Shown here: positions 38,201 to 49,880 of the stretch, piece after piece
Layout of the letters: each line of letters opens with the position of its first letter
Numbering within the stretch: position 1 is the stretch's first letter
Origin: Brugia malayi
Taxonomy: Eukaryota; Nematoda; Chromadorea; Rhabditida; Onchocercidae
Reading direction: 5' to 3'
Assembly (NCBI RefSeq): GCF_000002995.4
Contig: NW_025062479.1
Location: forward strand, 1,881,721-1,945,720
Length of the DNA: 64,000 bases
Made by a program: the position numbers and the translations under genes
Notes under the pieces: generated by a model
The model's input: the letters and a program-made list of their open reading frames with translations, nothing else
Databases searched by the model: none
Told to the model about the DNA's origin: nothing

Positions 38201-41200
38201 AGTTAGCTTTTTGTATCAGAAGTTTAAATTATGAAATTTTTAAACAACAATAATGATAATAATGGCAACAATAATAATAATAACAATGACGATAATGATG
38301 GTAGTAATAATGATCATAAATGATGGTAATGATGATATTAAATAACAATAACAATGGTAATAGTAATGATAATAATAATAATAATGATAACAACGATAAT
38401 ATGATAATAATAATGACAGTAACAGTGATAATAATAATAATGGTAATAGTAATAACAATAGGAAAGAGATGTGAATTTCATCATATTGTTTCGGTTACTT
38501 TAGCTGATGTCGAGAAAGTGTGAAGTAGCAACACAGAATCTGTCGGAAGCATCATTTACTATGGATGACGTTTTTCAGGTTACTCCTTGTTGAGATTTAT
38601 CAAAAATTTAAATGAACTTATTGGTAATTCAAATCAAATAACAATACAATGTTTTCCCTACCGATAATAGTAATAATAAGACTATACGCGTCTACATTAT
38701 TTAATTGATAACGATCTTAAAAATTGTTTAGGTTTACCATAATCCTTCCATGATTTGCTTAATACTATACCACATAAATTATAATTACAAAAAAAAAAAA
38801 AAAAAAAAGTTTAAAACAAGCATATTTTGGCAAATGTAAAATACACAAAATATATATTTTACAATTTGTCTATTTTATAGCAACTGATGGAAATGGCGTC
38901 GAATGGTGATGAATCACTAGGAAGCAGTGAACTTGATGTATTTTTAATTAATTCAATAATCATGCTTCGTTTACACTTATTAGAATTGGAAAAAGTTGCC
39001 GAATTATGTGATGATTTCAAAACGAAATATTTGCGTAAGTTAATAGTTATTTGAAAATAACTTCAAATAACTATCAAATAACGATTCATTTAAAAAATGG
39101 CAGTAATAAATTCTTTGATTATGATAGTATTAAACTGCTAAGTGCATGATAATGTACAAATTTAATTATTAATTATCAATGATATTGAAATTATACAATA
39201 TTATCGAGTTATTAATTTCCCTCAATTGTTAAAGTTTTAAATAAAAATATTGTAAAATTTTGTAAATGATTTCAAAAAAATTTTGTTCCTTTACATTAAT
39301 TTTCTTTTCCTTCCAACTTGTGAAGGCGTTTAATGCTGAATTATAAATAAATTAGAATGCAAATATTTTTTGTTCTTTTTTACCACAATTATCAATTTTA
39401 GAAACGCTAAGGAAGAAAATAACACAGGAATCGATGATTGGATACTGTGGTGATAGCGATGATGAATTATGTAATTCATCACCTGAGCTTTCAGAACAGG
39501 TATGAAATATCAAAGATAAATTTAAGCATAAATGTTTCTCTTTTTTTTCAAAAGGAATTTTAGATTAAACCTGCAAAAAATTTGCGAAATGATATTAATA
39601 GTTTTGTGAAATGAAAATTATCAAGTTATCAAGGTTTTTTTTTCTTAATTTAAATTTATTATCATTTATGTGTGTGATTTCAGTCTAAGAATCGAACATC
39701 ACAACAAACAGTTGCAATGATGTCTACATCAAAAGGAATGGTATGTATTTTAAAAAAAGAAAAAAAAAAGAAAAGCTTCTATGTTTTCAAAGTTTTCCTT
39801 TTTTCTCATCATTGTTAAGACTACGATAAATCTTAATTGTTTTTTTTTTCTTAGCTTTCGATACCACTTTGGAATGCAATAGCTTCACATTCATCATCAA
39901 TGCACACTTCGTTATCCCAACAGAAAATTTCAGGATGTTGCACATCTTCTAACGTTTCAATTTCAGAGGTTTTTATTCACATATCAAATTTTCATTTTTA
40001 TTTAATTGAAATTAATTTAAAAAAAAAAAGAAAAAAACTTTTTTTAAATCTCAAGTTTTACTCTTTTTTTTTCTACTTCCAGAAAAATGATGCACAAGAA
40101 TCAGTTGAAGAAGACAGCTGTGATTCAAAACGAAAAGCGCAATTACCAGCAAAAGCTGTTGAATTGCTAAAAACTTGGCTATTTTTGCATTCATCTGTAA
40201 GATTACACTTCTTTAGATTAAATCAACTAAGATGAAATAAAATTTCATTATTTTTTCTTCTTCTTTCTCTTTTTTTTTTCTCTCTCTCTCACTTATTTCT
40301 TTCATTTTTGCTAAGAAACAATCAGTGTATGATATGATTAATTAATAAATTCACCAGATAATTCAGTGCAAATTGCAATCCTGAATGAAAATATTTGGAT
40401 ATTATCTCGACTCATTTTCTTTAGCATCCATATCCGAGTGAAAAAGAAAAAGCTGTGCTATCACGAGAAACCGGCTTACAAATGGTTCAAATCAACAACT
40501 GGTAAATTTCGAAGCAGAATGTTCGTTTCATAAAATGCACAATCTAATTCAAAATCTTAAATGCATATAAAAATCAATGTTTCATCATTAAGGATTTTTC
40601 CTGATTGTTTCATCTATTATTTAAGAAATGGAAAAACTAAATGATTAGTTATTACAGGTTTATCAATGCTCGTCGTAGGATATTGGTACAGTCAAAAGAA
40701 AGTCCTGATATAGATTTCATTCAGGAAACAAGTTCTAATACTGATTGCGCACTAATTCCAAAGAGAATACGTAGGTTAGTTGCTAATTTTTGCAAAGAAT
40801 CTTAGAATTTTCATCCTGACTTAACAAAATACTTGATATTTAATCTCATAGTAATACTGTCTATTTTCATTGTCAAATTAAAAAAGGATGATAATAACAA
40901 TGATGATGATGATAATAATAATAATAATAATAGTAATTAATGATAATAATAACGATAGTAACAATACTAGCATTAATAATAATAGTAATAGTGACAACAA
41001 TACCAAAAATTAATAATAGTAATATTATCAATGATAATAATAGTAGCAATAGTGATAAATAATAATAGTAATAAAATAATAATAATCAGCATGTAACCTT
41101 GAAATATAGATGATTCGTTTTCCATTTCTCTTTTCTTCGTTTCTAACTTGAATTGAACATGCCTTTTAAAATGATTAGAATGAATGCTTAATTATTTCAT

Positions 41201-41350
41201 CAAATATGGGTCATATCATATTAATTATTAAAGTAAATTTTCTCACTGAATAGAATCATCCTAGTTAATTAATGATTTCATTTTATTTTAATTAAATTGT
41301 ATTGCTTTAAATCTGATAGTATCATATCTTTTTTCAGAATGCAACAGTGA
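35266..41350 (+). CDS. psa-3: Meis/Prep-class TALE homeodomain protein, 12 exons, about 390 aa
   Basis: Exons: 35266-35445, 37409-37482, 38102-38201, 38504-38578, 38881-39034, 39402-39499, 39684-39740, 39855-39968, 40083-40196, 40425-40501, 40658-40774, 41338-41350; all phases agree. The Meis N-terminal homology region appears as HKLFPIVELMSRKCEVAT (about residues 108-127) and SSELDVFLINS...LRLHLLELEKV (about 158-185), the part that binds PBC partners. The TALE homeodomain spans about 300-360, with HPYPSEKEKA and helix 3 NNWFINARRR, including the TALE isoleucine at homeodomain position 50. It is more divergent than typical Meis/UNC-62, which points to the PSA-3/Prep-like branch. In C. elegans, PSA-3 controls daughter-cell fate in asymmetric divisions with Hox and PBC proteins. 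Family certain; orthology to psa-3 likely, not proven. The last exon adds only MQQ and the stop. Confidence 0.85.
36060..36350. promoter_or_regulatory. Less AT-rich island in intron 1 of Meis/Prep gene
   Basis: Intron 1 (35446-37408) is AT-rich except for this island, which ends in a C/T-rich tract (about 36209-36260). A TCF-type site, ATCAAAG, lies upstream at 35557-35563. C. elegans psa-3 is known to be controlled by Wnt/TCF and Hox input, so an intronic control element here is plausible, but ATCAAAG occurs often by chance in AT-rich DNA. Confidence 0.25.
38246..38463. repeat. Imperfect AAT/GAT/AAC trinucleotide array
   Basis: About 215 bases of interrupted triplets (AAT, GAT, AAC, GGT, AGT in nearly pure A/purine/T order) in the intron after the third Meis/Prep exon, ending 41 bases before the next exon at 38504. 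Long frames translated through it are repeat artefacts. Confidence 0.9.
40885..41092. repeat. Second imperfect AAT/GAT triplet array
   Basis: Same composition and style as the 38246-38463 array, in the last intron of the same gene. The two arrays share motifs such as AATAATAGTAAT but are not exact copies. Confidence 0.9.
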
Positions 41351-42765
41351 TGGAATTCAGAATGAAATCTGAACTGGTAATTATGGACAATTCTCTCTAA
41401 ATCAATATGATTCGTACGTATAACATCGAATTTAAATTTCATTGTTGTATGTTTATTGCAATATATGAATATAGCTATAGTAACAGTGTCAATATTTTTC
41501 AATGAATTTGTCATAATGTTTTTCATTTTTTTGTTTTATTGATTGATTTGTGCATTAGCAAGGTGATATTATTATTATTATAAGAATTTGGAATTACTTC
41601 AAAAAATTGTTAATTTTTTTTTTTAAAAAAAGTGAATTCATAGATTAATTTTCTAATTATTTTATTTTTGTGCAATTATAGAAAATTTTCGTTTGAACAA
41701 AAAAAAAAATTACATGCTATTCTTTGAGTTTTTTTTGTTTTTATGTGCTTATTTATCCTTTTTTTACATTTTTCTTTTTATCAATATATTATTCCAATAT
41801 TTTCCTCTTATTTCAAAACTTTAATTTTTGGGAATGAAAAAATTGAAATATTTTTATTTACCACATTGTTAAGTACTCGTCTTCTTCCTACTACTACTAC
41901 TACTACTACCGCCACAAATAAATTTATGTTTGCAGTATTAAACAAAATTAAAAACACATGCATTTAAAAAAGGGACTAAAGTGAAATTAATTTTGTTTCT
42001 ATTTTCCCAGTACATACCATTGTCTTCCTATTTCTCTCTATGAATACAAAGTGATCAAAATTTCCGATAACCTAAAAATGCATCAGTACATCGTACTGAT
42101 TAATTGCCGATCAGTTACAAACCATATTGCTAAAATGAGATCAGATTTATTTAGCAAAAAGCAACAAGAAAAAAAATTTTTTGTAAAAGAGTAGAAACAA
42201 CTTGACAATTATTAAGTTTACGAAATAAAATTATATTGCTAAAATGACAAGATTAATAGATGCAAAAGGGAGGATGAAAAGTGATAGATAGTAATAGTTT
42301 GAACTAACGATAAACTCAAAAAAATAATTCATTGAGATGATTGATGTCAATATATTGTTGGATCAATGTGATTAATGATTGACCACTTTAGATTGCTTTT
42401 CGAAAAATGATTTTAGCTGTTCAACTGAACCTAACTAAAATAAATTTCATAAATCATTAATAAGTTATTATTCAAATAATTTATATTTGAATAATACAGT
42501 ATGTCAAATTGACAAACATTATCTATTCTATCTTGAAATGTAAACGAGAATTTGAAATTCTAGGTTAAGCAAGAGCGATATTTCACATTACACTATTAAT
42601 AATAATAATAAGTCTCTTATTGTTGATTGATGTGGTAATTGATAATTAACAAATTGTTTTTACCTCTTCCACTGTTGGCATAAATGCATTGCTTTCATTA
42701 TACATTTCTACTGCATTGAATTTAATATCAAATACTTCTTGTTCTTTCGAACATTTCTTTGTCAT
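41334..42765 (-). CDS. Candidate small gene, antisense to the Meis/Prep 3' end
   Basis: Minus-strand exons 42765-42664 (34 codons, starting MTKKCSKEQ), 42071-42018 (18 codons, VIGNFDHFVFIERNRKTM) and possibly 41396-41334 (20 codons plus stop, starting RELSIITSSD) all join in phase 0. Splice sites are good: GAG|GTAAAA, TTTTTAG|GTT, ATG|GTATGT, GATTTAG|AGA. The ATG follows a pyrimidine-rich CCTTTTAG acceptor by nine bases, with an in-frame stop between, as expected for a trans-spliced first exon. The predicted product is about 72 aa with no recognised domain. The third exon overlaps the last coding exon of the Meis/Prep gene on the opposite strand. AT-rich open frames of this size can be chance. 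Confidence 0.3.
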
Positions 42766-43503
42766 TTATTGCAACTAAAAGGAGAAAAAGCGAATGAAAT
42801 CAACAAAATTAACTGAATAATGCATATTTACTTTTGATAATAAAAAGAAAAAAAAAGTTCGGCAGTAAATTTTTTTAATAAATTACTAATTCAAAAAAAC
42901 TAACTTTTCTTTGCATCATTAACTGATACTATCTTTTCGAAATTGTTATGTGTGATTTTTTGATTACCATCAAAATTTTGTCTTCTTTGTGAAACCGAAC
43001 ATAACCTTATATAATTCTGCCCCGATGTTTTTGCATTAAATGATGATCTTTAATGTTTGTTTTCTTATTTTCTTCCATCTGACTTCTCTAAATAATTTAA
43101 TATATCAATTATTTTTAATTTCATTCATCAAAAATAATGTAATTTTTGCAATATTTGGTCAATTAAAATTTAGTAAAGAAATAGAAGCATGGCATACTGC
43201 ATTCCTGATTTCATTGGGATGATTTCAGTAATTAAAATATTGTAATTTTTGTTAAGTGATTTTTCCAATTAATAGTTGAGAATAAGCAATGGAAAGTTAA
43301 TTTTTATGTTAACAAATGCTCAATTTAATTATTAGACACTCATGTTCAGGATTAAAAACAATGAGACAAAACGTTTTGCAAAATAATTTGGAGAGTTAAT
43401 TTGCGAAAGACATGAAAAGCCTATAAAATTAAAATCATATTTAATTTCTGATAAGCTTGCAAATTTTAATTTATATTATTTAAAAAATAAATCATTTGAA
43501 AAC

Positions 43504-43631
43504 CTTTTCCTCCATTAATAAATCGTATTTCGGCAACACCTTTGATCCATCTGCTTCATTATCTTTTGTCCACAATTTCACATACTGACAAACATTTCTG
43601 ACCACACGAATTGAATTAAATTTTTCATTTT
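43504..43631 (-). CDS. Candidate internal exon of an unidentified gene
   Basis: Bounded by TTTTTTAG on the 5' side and AAAG|GTTTTC on the 3' side, open for 42 codons (about NEKFNSIRVVRNVCQYV onward, ending LLMEEK). Less AT-rich than its flanks and protein-like in composition (Trp, Cys, charged residues). A phase-compatible 22-base first exon (MKFPNYK, 45226-45205, with a strong GTAAGT donor) exists upstream but would lie inside another candidate on the plus strand. The neighbouring exon at 42765 cannot follow it in frame. Not recognised. Confidence 0.3.
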
Positions 43632-44019
43632 CTAAAAAACTTATTTAGTAATGTAAAAATATATATATTGTCATCAATAACTATTTTTATGCTTCGCGTT
43701 CTGCCATCAAGAATGCTCAGTGTTGTCAGGGTTAAATTTTTGTTATCTGTAAACTATATGCAGACTTAACTTTTAGTCCTTAACTTTTATATTTTTTATG
43801 TTCTCCTAAGACTTTTTCGATTGTTACGATCATTAAATTCTCATCTTGACATTCCCGAAAAAACATAAAACATTTTTTCCAAACTCATAATATTCAAAAA
43901 CATGATGACCATTTTTATTAATGGATTATGATATAAATTGATTAAATTTATTTTTCCATCAATTAAATCTTTTTTTTTCGACTTTTCTATCTATTTTATA
44001 TTATCTTCTAACCGTTCGA

Positions 44020-45056
44020 ATGTTTCAATTGATAGATAATTTATCTAAAAATGAATTACAAACACTTCACGACAAGGTATTAAGCTTGATAGAAATTTTT
44101 TTTGATGAATTTTTTTAATTTATTCAAATACTACATCAATAATTTTATACTTTTTATTCTATTGGTAACAAATTGAAATCCTCGTATGCGTTTTCGTTTT
44201 AATTGATTTTATCATATTTCTTTTCCACATAAATTGGTACATTTTCAATATTTATCCTATATACATTTTTTTTTTAAATCTCAAATCTTATGAACAAATC
44301 CGCTGCCATATTAATTTATAATGTTGTTTAATCGATTATGATGTATTATATGATTGCTTATGTCGAAACTGCAATTATTTTACAGATTTGAGATATCTTT
44401 AGTAACTTCAAGGATTTAACACGATTTGCGAAAATTCCTGCTTGATATGATTTAACAAGTTATTTTAAAATTTTTACGTTTCATAAATTTCATATTTTTT
44501 GTTTTTTCCATTTTTGTCACTCAACTTTAATAGTTTATAATGGTTCTTTCAGCAATCAAAATTCAATTTATATTTGAGTAAGAGAATATTTTCAGGTTTA
44601 CTATTCGCACATCGTATACATTCTTCTGGTAAACATAAAATTTTTAAAAATCTTTATCAAATGAATTATATGAATTTTTTTCTCAAATTAAACTGGTTTT
44701 ACGGCTTTTTTTTTCAAACATTTTGATAAAAGTTTTAAAACGATTAATATCAAAAAAATTTCCTCTTTTGTTTTTTGTTTTGTTTCCTCTTTTTTATATT
44801 CATAAATTATTTTATAAGTTTTTTTTAGTTCATTTGTTATTCCCTTTTTTTCATTTATTTACAATCACTAAACTGGCTTAAAAAAATTCTTAAAGTTGGA
44901 GTTCAAAAGTCTGAAAATAATTCGAAACTTTATGAGCTTTTAAAAATTGCAATTTATTTGCTTCGACCCAATTTTGATCTTTTTTCACAAATTTTGGAAT
45001 CAGCCATTTTTTCCTTTTTTTTTAATAGGCATATCAGCAGATGTTTATTATCATAA
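44020..45056 (+). CDS. Candidate three-exon gene or fragment
   Basis: Exons 44020-44076 (19 codons, MFQLIDNLSKNELQTLHDK), 44553-44628 (QSKFNLYLSKRIF onward) and 44896 to about 45056 (GVQKSENNSKLYELL onward) join in frame with a GACAAG|GTATTA donor, CTTTCAG acceptor, CTG|GTAAAC donor and a weaker TTAAAG acceptor. The last part runs into a poly-T-encoded Phe stretch, so its end is doubtful. An isolated frame ending ...LRDELALDFDELP at 45540-45592 could be a further terminal exon. No family recognised, and base composition barely differs from background. Confidence 0.2.
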
Positions 45057-46027
45057 TCTTTCTCTTTTTCTGATTTTTTAAATAATTAATGTTTATTTAA
45101 TTTTAATGTGTCGAGAAAATTAATCAATCGTGTGAAGTATAAAAAACTTTTTAGAACTTTAGAACATCAAATAGCTTTCATATATTTCATTTAATCTCAC
45201 TTACCTTTATAGTTGGGAAACTTCATAAACTAACCTTATTTTCACTCATTATTATATTTTTCGTTGCTATAAGAATGGCTACTTGTCTTCAGATTCAAAA
45301 AAATATTATTCGTTTTTATCAATAAATCTTCTGAGTTACACTGACAGCAAGCTTTTTTTTGAAAACTTTTTAAATTATCAAATAATTTGTGGAAAGCCTA
45401 ACTTGTCAATTACTTATTCACAAAAATGTAATTACTTACTAAAAAAATAATTTATGATCCAATTTTAGCAATTTATAATTTTTGTAAAATATTTTTAAAA
45501 AATAATCGCATTTCTTAATTTTACCACTTAATTGTTCAAGAGAAACAGTGTTACGAGATGAATTAGCATTAGACTTTGATGAATTACCTTAAAGTACTAA
45601 CAGGTCTAAGTAATAAAAGTAATGCTAATTAAATTGAGTAAAAAGGTTTGGATTTTATTATCATTATTCATCAGTATTCGATAAGGTTAGTAACAAAGAG
45701 ACGCATCAAAATAAATGATTGAAATAATTTTATTTGTTTGAAAACTTCGGAAATATGTTTTAAAAAAATGAAATTTTTAAAATTTGCGTTAAATTAAATC
45801 AGTAATCTACATTTAAAGATAAAGTTGGGTGGCTTTTTCCTTTTTGTATTATTTTCGTTAGATTGTTTCGTTGCTTTTTTGGATTTATTCGCAGATATTT
45901 CATTCATTAATTTGATTGATTTAAATTTTTGCTTAATCCAAAAAATGTTTCCGGTACATATGGAAATTTATAAATTATTTCAAGCATAGATCTGGAAAAA
46001 AATTTTTGCCAATAAGCGTTGATTTTT

Positions 46028-46132
46028 TCATACGGTATGACACCGTATACTGTAGAATTCTTATGGTACAATTTTGGACTAATTTTTATATGGTATAATA
46101 TTGTATAATTCATACCGTATAATTCATACTTC
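46028..46132. repeat. Cluster of short inverted and direct repeats (CATACGGTATG / ATACCGTATAATTCATAC)
   Basis: ATACGGT-ATGAC-ACCGTAT (46031-46049) is a perfect 7-bp-arm inverted repeat. Related words (TATGGTAC, TATGGTATAA, CATACCGTATAATTCATAC) follow over the next 85 bases. It looks like a small decayed palindromic repeat cluster. Confidence 0.45.
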
Positions 46133-48832
46133 GTACTATATAATTTCCATAGTGATAATCTATGTAATCACTGGGCTGTTGTGGCAGTTTCAATGAAATC
46201 ATTGGAAATGTTATCATAGTGCTTGATTAGCATGTTTGATTAGCAATGCTTTGCTGTAGTATCTTCCAACCTATTTTTAAAGGTATGGTGTTTGAATTCT
46301 CTGTTTTCAGTATTTTTTTCAACTTGATTATGCTGAAATACGAAATAATTTAACTAAATGATTTCATCAAATTTTTTAAACTTACATAGAAGGAACTTTT
46401 TTTCCGAAAAACATCAGGTTAAAATAGTTATGGCTATCATTTCAATTCATCAAAAGTAAAAGAAATTATCGAAAAAATTGACAGAAAAGAAAACAACCAT
46501 AAAATTTATTACTTAAACTAATCTAAATGATTATTCTCAGTCTTAATCTGAATTGGATAATTTTTTTAACCAAAATTTTATTTTGCGTGGGATAAATTGT
46601 ACAAAATCTGGTATTAATTATGTTTCAAATAAATAAATGTTAATTCTCAGCATAACCATGCTATAGATTATTGGCGAAATACTTTTTATTTACAGTATTA
46701 GACATTTTTTTTTTCAAATGAATCATCATAAGCAAGTTTTCTTAATCAAAGCATCACTAATTTCGGCTTCTAAACTAATTTGTTGATAATTGAAATCGTT
46801 ATCGATTTTTCGAAAAATTCTTCGTAAATTGATCAGCTTATAAATGTTAGGAACAATTATAAAATTTCCATTGCAATAATTACAAAATAAAAAACGGTTA
46901 AAATTAAATTTTTATATTTCACAAATCATTGTATCCGTTCTCCCGTTATCTCGAATATCAATGATTATTAGATAATCTGAAGTATAATCGTTTGAAAAAA
47001 CATTGAATTAGATGAAATAACTTGTCCTATCTTGTTCATTAAAAGGCCAGAAATTTTTTGTATTCCCACCAATTGAATATATTATCAATAGCTAATTGTG
47101 CCGAACAGTGGATTAATCTTTGGTGATTGCTGTTAATTAATATTCAATGTATTACTTAATATTTAATTAAAAATTTGCAAGAAATAGATAGTAATAATAA
47201 TATTAATAATAACAATAATAATGGAATATAATAATAATAATTAATGATCGACTTTGATACGATTCAATCCTACACCAATGTATTTCTAACAGTGGCACAT
47301 GATACATCAATTATGAATTTCTTCTAATTTCTTACAAACCTTGTCATTGTCACCATTTTATTATATTTGTTGGAGTTTTATATCCTATCTATCATATAGT
47401 ACGATTCTTTTTCTTTTTGTTAAAGTTCAAAGAAGAATAATTGTCTTTTTTAAAAATTGATTTATTCTTTTTTCTTTCCTTAGAATAGCAGTTTATCATC
47501 TTAATTTTATCTCTTTTTATTTATATTTTTTGGAGTTTTATATTTTTAATTATTCATTTCTTTCAATTTTTGCCTTTTTCTTAAATTTAGCTATTCCAAT
47601 TATTTCTGTTATACTTATTATTATACGTCAGTATGTGAGTTTTCTTCATTCTTTTAAGTTTCACTTCATATTCTTTTTTTTTTTTTTTCAAATGTTAATA
47701 TCAATCAGTTTTTCATCATATGATAAAATTAAAATTCCATTTTAAAAGTCTTAATCGTTAATATAATCACTAATTAATCATTTTTTATCTTTTAATCTTG
47801 TAATAATTGGAAAAAATTCCCAGCTAAGAAATTGTATGCTTATTTATTATAAGCTAAGTTCCTAATTTAAATCAATTATATCCTTAGTGCTATCATATTT
47901 AACAATTATTTACTTGATTTTTTTTTAAATTTAGCAAAGTGTTGTGTCATCTATTCATTATTCGTTATGTGCATTAACTGACTCAATATATATTTCATTT
48001 CATGAAAATCACAGACTAAAAAAGTTAAAAATTCATTTGTTTACAATATTGCTACTATAAATTCTGAAGAAATTTATTAATAATGCATAGAATGTGTATT
48101 AAAAATATTACCTAAATTCTATAACTGCATTGTTGAAAAAGAAACTGACTGGAAAAAGCTAAAAAACCTTTTATCTGCCTTATAATTTTTTACATCAATC
48201 ATTTGAATTAACCATTTTTTTTTTTTTTTTTTGATCACATTAATTAATATAGGAATATTTTTATCAAATCAAGTGAAAGAATACTTATATGTCATCTAAA
48301 CTCTATTGGTATTCACCAAAAAATGGCTGTTAAATGCACAGTATATCAATTGGTAATTAATTTTAGCATATATATATTTAAATATCTTTTAAAAAAATCA
48401 AAAAATATTTAAGTGTAATACAATATTTTAACCATTGATGGAAATATTCGTGTTTATTTTATACTATTTTATGGAATAATTTCTTTAAAATATTGCAATT
48501 CTTTACGAATGAAAAAAATAAAAATAAAAATAGAATTAGGTATTTCTGCAAAAATTACTTTCGTAGTTAATCGATTTTCCATTCTTTATTTTAAATATTC
48601 ATGTTATTTTCTTCAATTAAAAAAAAAGAAAAAGATTCATTTCATTTATTTGCATAAAAATTTATGCTTGCAGTATTATTTTAGACTAATACAATTAGTA
48701 GTAATTCTATAATATTTGAGAAAAATTCAATTAATAAATTAATAGTTGTATTCGTCACTACTTAGTGAAAAATTATGGTTTTTTGATAGCTTTCTTGTAT
48801 TAATTAATACACTAAATGTCAATTTCTAAATG

Positions 48833-48833
<1 letters not shown>

Positions 48834-48865
<32 letters not shown>

Positions 48866-48930
48866 AGAGAAGGAGGCACAGAGAAAGGAAGAGAGAGACA
48901 GAGAGAGAGAGAAAGAGGGAAGGAGAGAAA
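48834..48930. repeat. Compound microsatellite (AT)n-(GT)n-(GA)n
   Basis: An AT run (48834-48857) passes into GTGTGTGAGAGA and then about 65 bases of GA-rich purine sequence. Confidence 0.9.
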
Positions 48931-49349
48931 TATTTTAACAGAATTTTACATCATGGATTAATTGGAATTACAGGACAGAATATTTATAGATAATTTTAGC
49001 TAAAACAGATGGATTTTTGAAATTTACAATACAGAATACAATAATTGATTTTTAATGTTTAAACCTAATAAAATTTTTATCATTTATAAAAAATATCAGT
49101 GAGTTAAAGGAATATATTCCTAGTAAGAAATTAGGGATTAAAAAGTTTATTTATATTTTAAAACTATAATAACTGAATTTGCTTTCCTTATTTACTTTAC
49201 AAAATTCATATCGTCACACTAAAAGGAAAAAGAATGCATTCTAAAATGGCGAAGATAGTTGTTAAGCAAATAGAAAGAGAAATTTTTGTTGATAAAATGT
49301 GATAAGTGAGGTACCTTTTGTGTTGCACACTGTGCATTTGATGAGAATT

Positions 49350-49880
49350 TTACAGGTGGCAAATAGAGGGTGCTGCAAATACCTGACTGAGTAGATCTGA
49401 AAAATGTTAAATTTTAATTAATAATTAGGAAAAAACCAGTTTATTTTTGCTGAATTAAGAAAAATAAATGATAAACGAAATGAAATGCTAGTAGGATTTC
49501 GAAATTATAATTTTATTAATGATCGTTCAAAAGAATATAGTTGATTTCAATTTTCATAAAAAATTCTTTTCATTTGAAATTTTGAATTTTGAAAAATTTT
49601 CCAAATGAAGTTACTTTTCAAAAAATTCATCATTCTTTTTTTTTTTGTTTTAATACAAATAATAATTTAAAGATCCTAATAATTATCTCTAATATTCTTG
49701 TTATCTTTTTATCCCGAATTTTTGATTAATGACATTAAATTTATATGGTAATCAATTAATTTAATCCATGTACTTATCAAAATATAGCAGTAATACTTCT
49801 GAAACACAATGTTTTAATTTTAAAGGAGATAAAAAATGTACCATCAATTTCTGTATTTGCCATTATTTTCACCTGCTCAC
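49350..49880 (-). CDS. Candidate micropeptide or terminal exons
   Basis: Minus-strand exons 49880-49842 (after ATATTTCAG) and 49396-49350 (after TTTTTCAG) join through a GATG|GTACAT donor. Read from the ATG at 49863 they give a 22-residue product starting MANTEIDDLLSQ. The frame is also open upstream of the ATG to the acceptor, so these could instead be the last exons of a longer gene. Two good acceptors with matching phase are the only support. Confidence 0.2.

Larger units (their letters stand above)
45593..49349. other. AT-rich gene-poor region
   Basis: No supported coding exon. It holds a cluster of ATACGGTAT/ACCGTAT words at about 46028-46132, an AAT-type array at 47188-47243 and a compound (AT)n-GAGA microsatellite at 48834-48930. 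Open frames are poly-Phe/Ile/Lys and match chance expectation. Confidence 0.4.

Noticed and set aside
38240..38523. Long Leu/Asn-rich frames on both strands
   Set aside because: Artefacts of the triplet array in the intron.
49350..49396. Alternative frames of the 49.35 kb exon (IYSVRYLQHP... and STQSGICSTL...)
   Set aside because: Neither frame follows from the upstream exon phase; only the frame listed does.
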